NCBI RefSeq assembly: GCF_003268885.1
Contig: NZ_QLSX01000008.1
Coordinates: 124,001 to 188,000, forward strand
Length of the DNA: 64,000 bases
Source of the DNA: Onishia taeanensis
GTDB taxonomy: Bacteria; Pseudomonadota; Gammaproteobacteria; Pseudomonadales; Halomonadaceae
Reading direction: 5' to 3'
Position 1 is the first letter of the stretch. Every line of letters begins with the position of its first letter. The notes beneath the pieces were generated by a model. The model ran no database searches. It worked only from the letters and a program-made list of their open reading frames with translations, and was not told the DNA's origin. Positions 55,829-64,000 of the stretch are shown here, piece after piece. Position numbers and translations under genes: made by a program.

Positions 55829-56893
55829 ATGACATCATCGAATCCCCTGACTGACCGGCTGGGCATCCAGCCCCTCATCCAGGCGCCCATGGCCGGCGTG
55901 GCCACTCCAGAGTTGGCGGCGGCAGTATCGAATGCCGGCGGCCTGGGTTCCCTGGGCATCGGCGCCAGCGGCGTCGATAAGGCCCGGTCAATGATCGAAC
56001 AGACCCGGGCGCTGACGTCACGCCCGTTTAACGTCAACGTCTTCTGCCATGCACCCGCACAGCGCGATGCGGCTCGGGAGTCGGCCTGGCTGTCGCATCT
56101 GGCGCCGCTGTTTCGGGAAAGTGGCGGTGAGCCGCCAGCCGAGCTCGATGAGATCTACCGCAGCTTCGTGGAGGATGATGCGGCCTTCGCGATGCTGCTC
56201 GAGACGCGGCCCGCCGTGGTCAGCTTTCACTTCGGCTTGCCGTCCGAGGCGCGAATACGCGCGCTGCGCGAAGCCGGCATCTACACGCTGGCGACGGCGA
56301 CCAGCCTGCAAGAGGCTAGAGCTATTCAGGCGCGTGGCGTCGACGCGATCGTGGCCCAGGGCTATGAGGCGGGCGGGCATCGCGGCTGCTTCGATCCGCA
56401 GGCCGAGGATGAACGGCTAAGCACGTCTGTGCTCGTTCGCCGGCTGGTCAGCGAGACGACACTACCGGTCATCGCGGCCGGCGGTATCATGGACGGCCAG
56501 GGCATTCGCTCTGCCCTGGCGCTGGACGCCTGTGCCGCCCAACTGGGAACTGCTTTTATCCTGTGCCCCGAATCAGCAGCCAACGAAGGCTATCGCTCGA
56601 CCCTCAAGAGCGAACGTGCCGAAATGACCCGCATGACGTCGGCGCTGTCGGGGCGGCCGGCACGTGGCATCCTCAACCGCCTGATTCGCCATGCCGAAGC
56701 CACCCCCGGGGCAATGCCCCCCGCTTACCCCGTGGCGTACGACGCGGCCAAGCGGCTCAACGCGTCGGCGGCCGGCCTCGGCCATCATGAATTCGCGGCG
56801 CACTGTGCCGGACAGGGCGCGCCACTGGCCCGTGAACTCCCCGCCGGCGAGCTCGTGAATCGACTGCTTCAGGAATGGCGAAACGCCACCTGA
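55829..56893 (+). CDS. Nitronate monooxygenase family protein
   Basis: 354 residues from the ATG at 55829, with GGAGG eight bases upstream. It is a TIM-barrel FMN enzyme of the nitronate monooxygenase (2-nitropropane dioxygenase) family: [57 protein letters not shown] and [16 protein letters not shown]. Such enzymes oxidise propionate-3-nitronate or similar nitro compounds and detoxify them. It is divergent from a LysR regulator, with a clear operator-like palindrome between them. Confidence 0.92.
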   Translation: MTSSNPLTDRLGIQPLIQAPMAGVATPELAAAVSNAGGLGSLGIGASGVDKARSMIEQTRALTSRPFNVNVFCHAPAQRDAARESAWLSHLAPLFRESGGEPPAELDEIYRSFVEDDAAFAMLLETRPAVVSFHFGLPSEARIRALREAGIYTLATATSLQEARAIQARGVDAIVAQGYEAGGHRGCFDPQAEDERLSTSVLVRRLVSETTLPVIAAGGIMDGQGIRSALALDACAAQLGTAFILCPESAANEGYRSTLKSERAEMTRMTSALSGRPARGILNRLIRHAEATPGAMPPAYPVAYDAAKRLNASAAGLGHHEFAAHCAGQGAPLARELPAGELVNRLLQEWRNAT

Positions 56894-57022
56894 CGCCACG
56901 GGGGCGATAAGCGCCTGAATACCGCGCGGTGCCGGCGCCGAGGTGCACGCTCTGGGTGTCAACGGCAGGCGGAGACTATAGGATAGGCAACGACCCCTCG
57001 GCATCGAGTTCAAGGAGGCACC

Positions 57023-58018
57023 ATGCCTGCCACCCGCACGACCTCGCCCGCCCTGGAACGGGCCCACCTGGTGTGGGATCTGTTCATCATCGTGCTGGTG
57101 GTCGTCAACCTGTCGCTGCTGCTGTTCGATAGCCTGTTCCTGCTGCCGCCGCTGAATGCTGCCTTCGAGGCGGTGGCGCCCGGCCTGCATGGCGCTTACG
57201 AACAGAACATTCACGCCAATTTCCTCAGTATCGACCTGGCATTCGTGAGTATCTTCCTGCTCGACGTGCTGCTGGGCTGGGCGGTGGCCATCGCCGAGCG
57301 GCACTATCACCGCTGGTTCTTCTACCCCTTCGTGCACTGGTACGACGTGCTGGGCTGCATCCCGCTGGGTGGCTTTAGGTTGCTGCGTATCCTGCGCGTC
57401 ATCTCGCTGCTGCACCGGCTGCAGCGCATGGGCCTGATCGACGTGCGGCGCTGGTATGTCTACAGCGTGGTCGCCAAGTATTACGACATCCTGCTGGAGG
57501 AGCTCACCGACCGTATCGCCATTCGCATGCTCGATAACGTGCAGCAGGAGCTGCGTTCCGGCGATGGGCTCTCGTCATCTGTGGTCGAGCGGGTGGTGGA
57601 GCCCCGCAAACAGGCGCTGATACGCGAGATCAGCCAGCGGCTGGAGACCATGGCGGGCGATGCCTACACCAATAACCGAGACGATACCCTGCGCTATGTG
57701 CGCGGTCTGGTCAGCCGCACCCTGGCGGAAAGCCCGGAGCTCAAGCGGCTCTCGCGCCTGCCGATGGGCAGCCAGTTGACGCGCGGCCTCGAAGGATCGC
57801 TTTCCGACCTGGCCTGCCACCTGGTCGACGAGGCGCTGGCGGGGCTGAAATCGGCGGAGTTTTCATCGCTGGTGGAGCATCTAGCCGAGAGCGGCTTCGA
57901 TGCCTGGCTGCGCACCGATCCCAAGACCGAACAGATCACCGAGCAGGTGCTGGTGGATATGCTGGAACTGCTCAAGGAGCAGATCGCGGTGAAGCGCTGG
58001 CAGCAGCACTACGAATAG
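57023..58018 (+). CDS. Voltage-sensor-like membrane protein
   Basis: 331 residues. Three or four hydrophobic segments occupy residues about 15-130 (LFIIVLVVVNLSLLLFDSLF, LSIDLAFVSIFLLDVLLGWA, then FFYPFVHWYDVLGCIPLGGF). An arginine-rich helix RLLRILRVISLLHRLQRMG resembles the S4 voltage sensor of ion-channel proteins, but no pore loop is recognisable. The remaining two thirds are cytoplasmic and helical (VVEPRKQALIREISQRLETM). It looks like a bacterial ion-transport-domain protein without a pore. Function not known. A GGAGG is found upstream of the ATG at 57023. Confidence 0.7.
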   Translation: MPATRTTSPALERAHLVWDLFIIVLVVVNLSLLLFDSLFLLPPLNAAFEAVAPGLHGAYEQNIHANFLSIDLAFVSIFLLDVLLGWAVAIAERHYHRWFFYPFVHWYDVLGCIPLGGFRLLRILRVISLLHRLQRMGLIDVRRWYVYSVVAKYYDILLEELTDRIAIRMLDNVQQELRSGDGLSSSVVERVVEPRKQALIREISQRLETMAGDAYTNNRDDTLRYVRGLVSRTLAESPELKRLSRLPMGSQLTRGLEGSLSDLACHLVDEALAGLKSAEFSSLVEHLAESGFDAWLRTDPKTEQITEQVLVDMLELLKEQIAVKRWQQHYE

Positions 58019-58075
58019 CGAGGCGGCCTGACCTCGCGAGCGTGGCGTGACCGCGTGCCGTCGATACGCCAGCGG

Positions 58076-59113
58076 TCAGGCGCCCACGTCCAATTGATCC
58101 CAGCCATAACGATCGACCAGTATTTTCAGTTGGGGAGGCCTGTAGCTGGGGTCGGCTTCGTAGCGGCGTCTGACACTGGGATGGATGAGCGTAGGCTTGC
58201 CTGAGACGATCAATGTCCGTTGCAACGGAGGCTTCATTCGGTACACGTGTTTGCGGGATTGGTGGAGCTTGCCCTGCTCTCCCTGCGTCAGGCTATCCCG
58301 CAGATGCCGTTCCACCATCAGGCCAGCGCCTTCGGCTTCGTTGAGCATCCACTCCAGGGGCGTATCAGAGGCGCGAATGCCCGTTCCCTTATCCGGCGGA
58401 TAGGAGCCACCCACGTCGGTATGCACGCCGGCAAACCAGACCTGCTTCATGTCGACACCCGCTCTGGGCAGCCAGATGGTGGGCTCGAAGTCTTCGCGCT
58501 TTTCATCAATGGCCAGGGCCTGGCGTACCACCGAGGCGTTGGCACCGATCTTCGTGTCGTAGAATTCGTCATCCCGCTCGAAGAGCCCCATCAGGCTATG
58601 CGGAATCCCCAGGGCGCCAACGGTGTCCCAGGCGCCGATGAAATGCACCTGCCGCGACGCATGGCTATGGCGGGCCCGAAACGCCATGGCCGCTTCTCCG
58701 CGGGGATGGTTCTTCGCGCTGGGGCTCTTGTAGATCCTCCAGGCTTCTGTCACCAAGCGCGCATCCTGGCGTTTGAGAATGCCGCAGTTGTTGATCAGCC
58801 CGCTTATGGCTCGCACGGTGTAGGCACCACGGCTGAAGCCAAACAGAAAGATTCGGTCGCCGGGAGCGTAGTTATGCAGGATATAGCGATAGCCATCCAT
58901 GATGTTCTTCTGAATGCCCTTGCCGGTCACTCCCGCGCTCAGGCTATCGTGGTATGAGCCAAGCCCCCAGTCGTAAAAGACATGCTGCTTCAGGTCACCG
59001 CGTTCCGGCTTGATGGCTCGGGAAAGCCGCAGCACATTGGTGGGAAAGTCCTGTTTCAGGTCATCCTCGGGGCGGTTCCAGGTACCGTCTGCGCAGACAA
59101 CAATATTCGCCAT
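58076..59113 (-). CDS. DUF2235 (Tle1-like) alpha/beta hydrolase
   Basis: 345 residues from the ATG at 59113; the frame continues to 59206. It is a DUF2235 protein: the start ANIVVCADGTWNRPEDD, the nucleophile elbow RIFLFGFSRGAYTVRAISG, GAWDTVGALGIPHSLMG, and WFAGVHTDVGGSYPPDKG with the catalytic Asp/His region. In type VI secretion the Tle1 lipases have this domain, but it also occurs as a stand-alone hydrolase. No VgrG, PAAR or immunity gene is adjacent, so effector function is unproven. It is divergent from the dioxygenase gene. Confidence 0.87.
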   Translation of the reverse strand: MANIVVCADGTWNRPEDDLKQDFPTNVLRLSRAIKPERGDLKQHVFYDWGLGSYHDSLSAGVTGKGIQKNIMDGYRYILHNYAPGDRIFLFGFSRGAYTVRAISGLINNCGILKRQDARLVTEAWRIYKSPSAKNHPRGEAAMAFRARHSHASRQVHFIGAWDTVGALGIPHSLMGLFERDDEFYDTKIGANASVVRQALAIDEKREDFEPTIWLPRAGVDMKQVWFAGVHTDVGGSYPPDKGTGIRASDTPLEWMLNEAEGAGLMVERHLRDSLTQGEQGKLHQSRKHVYRMKPPLQRTLIVSGKPTLIHPSVRRRYEADPSYRPPQLKILVDRYGWDQLDVGA

Positions 59114-59390
59114 CTCCCCATCCTCGCTTGCCACTGTCTCCTTCAGTGTAATTCGCCCATGAAAATCGCCAGTGCCGGTCACGGATCGCGAGTCACCAGT
59201 GGCCATTCTTACCCTAGTTGCCGGTCGTTTGGTCCTGCTGGAGCACTCTGAGAGAATAAGGCCACATTCATCCCGTGCAGCCTTTGATTGGTCCCTGATA
59301 GTTACCCGGCGCTATCGAACGGCCTCACCACGCCAGGTCGCTTTCGTTACCCAGCGACCGCCGCACGGGAACAGTGATAGGAGGTTAGCC

Positions 59391-60407
59391 ATGACGACTA
59401 ACCCATCGACCATTGCGCCCCTAGACCCCACCCGCATCGCCATCATCGAACGATTCGGCGGCTCCATCACACCACTCGACCCGCTAGGCGCCGAGGTGCG
59501 CGGCATCGATCTTTCTGCTCAGGACGCGCCGCCGCACGAGGTGATCGAAGCGCTTGAGCAGGAAATGGCCAATCGCGGTTTTCTGGTGTTCAAGAACGAC
59601 ACGCCGCTTGAGCCCGATGACTTCCTGCGCGCCAGCTGCTGGTGGGGTGGTAAGGAGCTGCACAGCACCCATGGCGTGCACCCGGCCACCCCCAAGGGCA
59701 ATCGGCATATCTTCCGCCTGTCGAACGATGAGCGTCATGGCATTCCTGGCGTGGGGCCACAATGGCACAACGACGGCAGCTTCAACCCGGATACCTTCTC
59801 GCATTCGGGCTACCACATCATCCGGCCGGCCGAGAAAGGCGGCGGCACCTACTTCGCCCATCAGGGTGCCGCCTATGACGCCCTTCCGAAGGATCGGCAG
59901 GCCTACTGGAGCCGCCTCGCCTCAGTGAACTCTTCTTCTGGCGTGGTGCACCCCGTGGTACACGAGCACCCCATCTCCAAGCGCAAGTGCATCTGGCTGC
60001 ACCTGGGCATGACGGGAGCGGTGATCGAAAAGCTCCCCGACGAGGAGGCCTTTCGTCTGCTGACCGCCGATGAACTGACGCAGCTGTGCCATGAATACAA
60101 CGACATCCTGAATGCGGGGCTTGAGAACGGCTACGCCGCCGAATTCGAGTATCAGGAAAACGACTGCGTGTTTATCGACAACCTGGCCGTCGCGCATCGG
60201 GCGGCTTCCGGCGCCCACCTACCCGCCGAAGAGCAGGGCCTGCGCATCATGCACCGCAGCACCGTTCGCGGCACCCAGGACCTCGCCCCCGGCTTCGGCT
60301 TGCCGCAGCATGTCGACATCCATGGCCCCAGCCCGCTGGATGACGGCGTTTGGCAAGGCGGCGGCATCGGCTTTCGCTGGGAAGATGGTATTCCCATGCA
60401 AAACTAG
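59391..60407 (+). CDS. TauD/TfdA-family Fe(II)/2-oxoglutarate dioxygenase
   Basis: 338 residues from the ATG at 59391, which has a strong AGGAGG; the longer frame is not used. The N-terminal segment SITPLDPLGAEVRGIDLS is typical of TauD/TfdA. Fe(II) ligands are His126 and Asp128 (PQWHNDGSF) and the distal His in NLAVAHRAASGAHL; the 2-oxoglutarate-binding Arg is in RIMHRSTVRG. Substrate unknown; taurine or another small organic acid is possible for the family. It is monocistronic with a hairpin after it. Confidence 0.88.
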   Translation: MTTNPSTIAPLDPTRIAIIERFGGSITPLDPLGAEVRGIDLSAQDAPPHEVIEALEQEMANRGFLVFKNDTPLEPDDFLRASCWWGGKELHSTHGVHPATPKGNRHIFRLSNDERHGIPGVGPQWHNDGSFNPDTFSHSGYHIIRPAEKGGGTYFAHQGAAYDALPKDRQAYWSRLASVNSSSGVVHPVVHEHPISKRKCIWLHLGMTGAVIEKLPDEEAFRLLTADELTQLCHEYNDILNAGLENGYAAEFEYQENDCVFIDNLAVAHRAASGAHLPAEEQGLRIMHRSTVRGTQDLAPGFGLPQHVDIHGPSPLDDGVWQGGGIGFRWEDGIPMQN

Positions 60408-60442
60408 CCCACCCTTGCGGCATTCAACGCAGGGCGGGCTAG
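60404..60442 (+). terminator. Hairpin after the dioxygenase gene
   Basis: Near-perfect inverted repeat CTAGCCC...GGGCTAG that begins within the dioxygenase stop codon. It has no T run. Confidence 0.6.
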
Positions 60443-60595
60443 TCGATGTGTCGGATGTGAAGGTGAGCTCTTTGACGTAGCGCTTATCGCTCTTCTGGGC
60501 AGCCTTGAGCAGGTAACGCTGACTCAAGGCTGCCCAATGGCGGGCAGGAGACCAGTGCACTGGTCATGCGAAAGAGCGATCACCTGTCCTTGGTA

Positions 60596-61231
60596 TCACT
60601 GCTTACTCGCGGCGAGGCGCATCCCCAGAGAGATAAATACAGCGCCGAGGCCTCGGTCCATCCACAAACCGACCTGGCGGTTGCGTTTCAAGAAGTCGCC
60701 TAACCGTGCCCCCATCATAATCAGCGGCGGTTCTATAAAGGCGGCCACAAAGATGATCAGGCTGCCATGCAGGAATAGCTGGGCGCCAACGGGTCCGGCC
60801 CCTTCAACGACGAACTGGGGCAACAGGGCGAGGAAGAAAATCGCCACCTTGGGATTCAGGGCGGACACCAGCACGCCTTGCCAATAGATCGAGTGCTTGC
60901 TTACGTCACCAGCGCCTTCTTTTGAGATGAAGGCATCACCGCGCGACAGCAGCATTCTGATGCCAAGCCATATCAAATAAACCGCACCCACCCATTTCAC
61001 GATGGAAAACGCCAACGCGGATGTTGCAAGGATCGCCGAAAGCCCGGCAGCGGCCATCACCACATGCAACGACGCGCCTGTCCAACTGCCCAGCATCGCC
61101 ACAAGCCCCTTCTGGCGCCCATGGCGCAGGGTCTGGCCCAGGATGAAGGCGATATCCGGCCCTGGCGATAAATTGAGCAATACCGCCGTTGATAAGAAGG
61201 CCATCCAGTGAACAACCGTGTAGTCAAACAT
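60596..61231 (-). CDS. LysE/RhtB family exporter
   Basis: 211 residues with six hydrophobic segments. The LNLSPGPDIAFILGQTLRHG start, GSWTGASLHVVMAAAGLSAI and VKWVGAVYLIWLGIRMLL are typical of LysE/RhtB amino acid exporters, and LNPKVAIFFLALLPQFV is the usual mid-chain motif. It should export an amino acid or a related metabolite across the inner membrane. The gene stands alone on this strand. Confidence 0.93.
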   Translation of the reverse strand: MFDYTVVHWMAFLSTAVLLNLSPGPDIAFILGQTLRHGRQKGLVAMLGSWTGASLHVVMAAAGLSAILATSALAFSIVKWVGAVYLIWLGIRMLLSRGDAFISKEGAGDVSKHSIYWQGVLVSALNPKVAIFFLALLPQFVVEGAGPVGAQLFLHGSLIIFVAAFIEPPLIMMGARLGDFLKRNRQVGLWMDRGLGAVFISLGMRLAASKQ

Positions 61232-61370
61232 CCCCCCCTCCCCTGGCTATTTCTGTGCTTATGTCAGCAACAGTAACACCAGTGCTACAGGCTCTGCAGG
61301 ACGTCGTTCCAGCAGCCGGCTTAAAGCGGCACGATATAGAGTGCACAAACCGTGGGCGGGCCTAATGAGA

Positions 61371-63107
61371 TTAGTGCGACAACGGGCCGGCCTGCTGGAC
61401 TTGGTTACGACCGCCCACCTTGGCTTTGTATAGCGCCTCGTCAACGCGTCGTACGAAGTCCCGCTCGGCTTCTTCTGGATCGAACGCTGCCACCCCAAAA
61501 CTTGCACTGATTCGCCCCACGGCCGCGTAGGGGTGTTCATACAACGCCTGGCGCAGCCGCTCTGCGAGAGCCAAGGCATCCTGCAATGAGGTTTCCGGCG
61601 TCAGGATGGCGAACTCTTCCCCTCCCCAGCGACTGACGATGTCACTGTCGCGAACCTCGTTTTGCAAGGTCTTTGCCACACCGCGAAGCACGTCATCGCC
61701 CACGGCATGTCCGTGGTTGTCGTTAATGGACTTGAAGTGGTCCAGGTCCAAGAAGATTAGTGATAACGGGCGGCTGTAGCGTCGAGCCGTCGCACAGGAG
61801 ATAGCAAGCCGATCATCAAACCCCTGGCGATTGAATGCCCCCGTCAAGTAGTCCTGCTCGGCGCGCTTGAGGTCGCTGATATCACGAACCATTGAGAAAA
61901 AGCCCTGAACATCGCCTTGGGCGTTGCGCACCGGCGTATAGTCCACCTCTACCGGCGTAACGGTGCCATCCGGATGCGTATAGCGATTCTCAAATGTGAC
62001 TCGCTCGCCTGCCAGTGCCGACAGCATGTAAGGACGGTTTGATTCGAATGCCTCTTGGCCCATGACCTCAGCCACTCGCCTACCGACCAGCTGCTCGGTC
62101 GGGAGGTTATACCAGCGGTTGTAGGCGACGTTGATCTCGACATAGCGCAATTGATTATCGACGTACGAAATCATAATGGGCAGCGAATCCACCAGCAGGC
62201 TGCGCCGGTCGCGCTCACCCTTGAAGAGGCGGGCATCGGAAAGCGAAGAAGCAAGCACGTGGCTTGCCATATTGAGCAGTTGCAGGTCGCCCTCGTTAAA
62301 GGCGTGTGGACGACCTGAATAGACCTTGAGCACACCGAAGCAGTGCTCCTGATGGACAAGTGGTACCAGAAAGCCTGAACGGAAGCCGACTTGGTCGGCG
62401 GCGTCCCTTGCCACGCGAGTATCCTCATGGGTATCGCGACAGTAAATCGATTCGCCCTGGCGATAGCAGAGGCCGGATAGGCTGCCCGAAATCGGCAAAC
62501 GTATCCCCGGTGAGCCGGCGACCCTACCGCTGGTGGCGGTATACACCATCTCGCTATCTTCGGGTTCCTCAATCGCGGCGCCATCTGCGCCTGTCACCGC
62601 TCGCGCTATATCGGCCACCCGATCGCGCAGCGCCTGTAAATCCAAACCGGCGGTGCTCACGCGGGTCTGGATCTCGGCCAGGGTCTGCAGTTGCTGGCGT
62701 TGCTGCTCGAGGTTGCGGATTGCCGACACATCGCGCAGAGAGGCAATGAAATAGCGCGGCTCGCCCTCGGCGGGAAAAGGGCGAATAGTCCATTCCATAC
62801 GAAACGGACGGCCGTCCTTGCGGTAGTTCACGGTCTCGCCTTCAAGCACTTCACCCACCGAACCCGCCGACAGCCGCTGTCGCAGGGTTTGCATCACGCC
62901 GCCGTCGGCTTCCTCGCCCTCAAGCAGTGCTGGCGTTTGCCCCAATAGCTCCTCAGCGGTATAGCCGGTTAGCTCAAGAAAGGCGGGGTTAGCGTAAAGG
63001 ATGGCCGGGCCAGGATGTGCCAGTCGACTATCAGTGATCAGAACCGCTTCACGAACGGTTTCGACGGTGGCTTTCAACAGCTCCTGGTCGTTTATAACGA
63101 AATTCAT
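61371..63107 (-). CDS. Diguanylate cyclase with PAS-GAF-PAS-GGDEF
   Basis: 578 residues from the ATG at 63107. An N-terminal PAS domain (about 6-130: VREAVLITDSRL, YANPAFLELTGYTAEELLGQ) is followed by a GAF domain (about 150-300: LSGLCYRQGESIYCRDTHED) and a second PAS (about 318-430). The GGDEF domain (from about 435) has DYLTGAFNRQGFDDRLA, a GGEEF active site, and RDSD five residues before it, the usual product-inhibition site. It makes cyclic di-GMP and should respond to input from three sensor domains. The first PAS resembles LOV domains but lacks their cysteine. Confidence 0.92.
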   Translation of the reverse strand: MNFVINDQELLKATVETVREAVLITDSRLAHPGPAILYANPAFLELTGYTAEELLGQTPALLEGEEADGGVMQTLRQRLSAGSVGEVLEGETVNYRKDGRPFRMEWTIRPFPAEGEPRYFIASLRDVSAIRNLEQQRQQLQTLAEIQTRVSTAGLDLQALRDRVADIARAVTGADGAAIEEPEDSEMVYTATSGRVAGSPGIRLPISGSLSGLCYRQGESIYCRDTHEDTRVARDAADQVGFRSGFLVPLVHQEHCFGVLKVYSGRPHAFNEGDLQLLNMASHVLASSLSDARLFKGERDRRSLLVDSLPIMISYVDNQLRYVEINVAYNRWYNLPTEQLVGRRVAEVMGQEAFESNRPYMLSALAGERVTFENRYTHPDGTVTPVEVDYTPVRNAQGDVQGFFSMVRDISDLKRAEQDYLTGAFNRQGFDDRLAISCATARRYSRPLSLIFLDLDHFKSINDNHGHAVGDDVLRGVAKTLQNEVRDSDIVSRWGGEEFAILTPETSLQDALALAERLRQALYEHPYAAVGRISASFGVAAFDPEEAERDFVRRVDEALYKAKVGGRNQVQQAGPLSH

Positions 63108-63289
63108 TGCCTGCCTATAGCCTGTCTGGGCCGGATTTTGGATGGTAGCACCGCCCATTGAATACTTGTTCGACAAGGGCTTCCAGGAAGCAGTTTACTA
63201 TAGCGATTGGCGCTCGATATCGGCTAACAAACGACCGATTGCGGCGTATTTATCGGAAGTTGCGCTTAGAAATTGCGGCCAAGCAGCCA

Positions 63290-63634
63290 TCACTCAGTCT
63301 GCTGCGTCACTTTCTTAGTATCAAACGCCAAGCGCCCGGCAATTGCCTGCATTTGCTCAACCGGCTGGTCATAGCTCCAGGCAACGTCGGTAATGCTCGA
63401 GAGCGAATAATAGGTGGAATCCCCCTTGAAGGGGCAATGGGTCACGGTGGAAGACGTCGACAGCTTCGACATGTCCACATCCTCTTTCGGGATGTAGTGG
63501 CGGTTTGGATAGCCACGCTCACGCAGTTCGATGGCACCTTTCGTGTCAGCGATCAGGGTGTCGCCTGAATAGATGCGTACCCGGCGAGTGTGGGGGTGCA
63601 GGGTGATGCGGGCAGTGTTTGAGGTATCCAGCAC
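63290..63634 (-). CDS. DUF427 domain protein
   Basis: 114 residues, starting at a GTG (63634) with GAGG upstream. The sequence ITLHPHTRRVRIYSGDTLIA, GYPNRHYIPKEDVDMSKL and HCPFKGDSTYYSL is typical of DUF427, a small beta-barrel of unknown function often found in proteins related to stress or DNA. It is a stand-alone copy. The start codon is the first plausible one in the frame. Confidence 0.82.
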   Translation of the reverse strand: MLDTSNTARITLHPHTRRVRIYSGDTLIADTKGAIELRERGYPNRHYIPKEDVDMSKLSTSSTVTHCPFKGDSTYYSLSSITDVAWSYDQPVEQMQAIAGRLAFDTKKVTQQTE

Positions 63635-63714
63635 TACGCAGGCCCTCTGTGAGATTTCGGTAAGCCTCTAGGCTATCAGGATGTCTGCCTCTGTCACCCC
63701 GTGCCTTAGCATGG

Positions 63715-63750
63715 CGTTATCAACTCTCTAGTCGTTACCAACTCTCTAGT
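63715..63750. repeat. Two-copy 18-bp repeat beyond the MocA-like stop
   Basis: CGTTATCAACTCTCTAGT and CGTTACCAACTCTCTAGT are adjacent and differ at one base. They start 16 bases past the stop of the MocA-like gene. Confidence 0.85.
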
Positions 63751-63765
63751 TCATGCCAGGCTGAT

Positions 63766-64000
63766 TCAGGAAAAGAGGGCCAAGTCGGCTACCTGGTCGA
63801 TATCCAGATGTATGCCGGGATCGTCGACTTCAAGCGCAACGTAGTGCTCACGATGGGCGCGGATCACGTCTTTCGCGCCCTCGTGACGGTTCTTGCCTGC
63901 CATGAGGTTGGCAAGCTCAGGCCAGAAAGCGCGGCCGAACAGCACCGGATGACCGGGACTGCCAGCGTGAACCGGACGCAGGATAAGCTCGCGCCTGGCT
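63766..64000 (-). CDS. MocA-like nucleotidyltransferase, C-terminal fragment
   Basis: Only the last 78 codons lie in the window; the start is beyond the right edge. The fragment has RPVHAGSPGHPVLFGRAFWP, then KNRHEGAKDVIRAHREH and a closing DPGIHLDIDQVADLALFS. This is the C-terminal pattern of the NTP_transf_3 (MocA/MobA-like) family, which attaches a nucleotide to molybdopterin or another acceptor. The DIDQVADL end is typical of MocA. No molybdenum genes are visible beside it, since the sequence stops here. Confidence 0.75.
   Translation of the reverse strand, partial: ARRELILRPVHAGSPGHPVLFGRAFWPELANLMAGKNRHEGAKDVIRAHREHYVALEVDDPGIHLDIDQVADLALFS

Noticed and set aside
61371-63107. Blue-light LOV sensor in the diguanylate cyclase
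   Set aside because: The first PAS domain has a similar loop (LLGQTPALLEG) but lacks the essential flavin-binding cysteine.

Overview
The window looks like chromosome of a high-GC gammaproteobacterium, most probably a halophile of the Halomonas group. This is inferred from the gene mix (two TRAP transporters, a TAXI-type and a DctPQM-type; YeiE/YeiH; NIF3-like and DUF1850 proteins) and from strongly G/C-biased third codon positions. No rRNA, tRNA or CRISPR array was seen. The backbone is ordinary, densely packed metabolism; the accessory part is one AT-rich segment just after recD.

Layout. 1-4.2 kb: end of a fructosamine-kinase-like gene, fasciclin protein, NIF3-like and DUF302 proteins, and a divergent LysR/YeiH pair. 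4.3-7 kb: purE-purK and a YbaY-like lipoprotein. 7.1-11 kb: TAXI TRAP operon (binding protein, DUF1850 protein, fused permease). 11.2-12.2 kb: YaeQ and a small HTH protein. 12.4-18.1 kb: a selenium cluster with a flavoprotein-SelD fusion and an ABC importer that resembles the putative selenate/selenite family. 18.2-21.6 kb: ilvD, then a sodium symporter under a clear TPP riboswitch. 21.8-27.9 kb: unknown protein, mmsA with a divergent LysR regulator, katG. 28-29.5 kb: selO. 29.6-36.4 kb: a malonate utilisation locus (GntR regulator, TRAP transporter, malonyl-CoA decarboxylase, malonyl-CoA synthetase). 36.6-47.4 kb: ogt and recC-recB-recD.

From 47.4 kb to about 52 kb the composition becomes visibly AT-rich (by eye, not computed). 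This stretch holds a Rap1a/Tai-like immunity protein and a complete Gabija pair (gajA, gajB). Next come an IS3-family transposase remnant, a YjaB-like acetyltransferase, and a two-gene unit of a COG3950-like ATPase with a small protein carrying a PD-(D/E)XK-type motif. I rank that unit as the best candidate for an undescribed defence system. The backbone resumes with a LysR/nitronate monooxygenase pair around a perfect 23-bp palindrome, a voltage-sensor-like membrane protein, a DUF2235 hydrolase, a TauD-like dioxygenase, a LysE exporter, a PAS-GAF-PAS-GGDEF protein, a DUF427 protein and a partial MocA-like protein.

A second theme is the number of short tandem repeats (units of 11-24 bp). I count fourteen loci. 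They occur inside coding regions (PurK, DUF1850, Ogt, RecB, RecD) and just past stop codons (purK, selD, dctM, selO, the MocA-like gene). In the purK and selD arrays the unit contains TAA and has a length that is not a multiple of three, so stops fall in all three frames.
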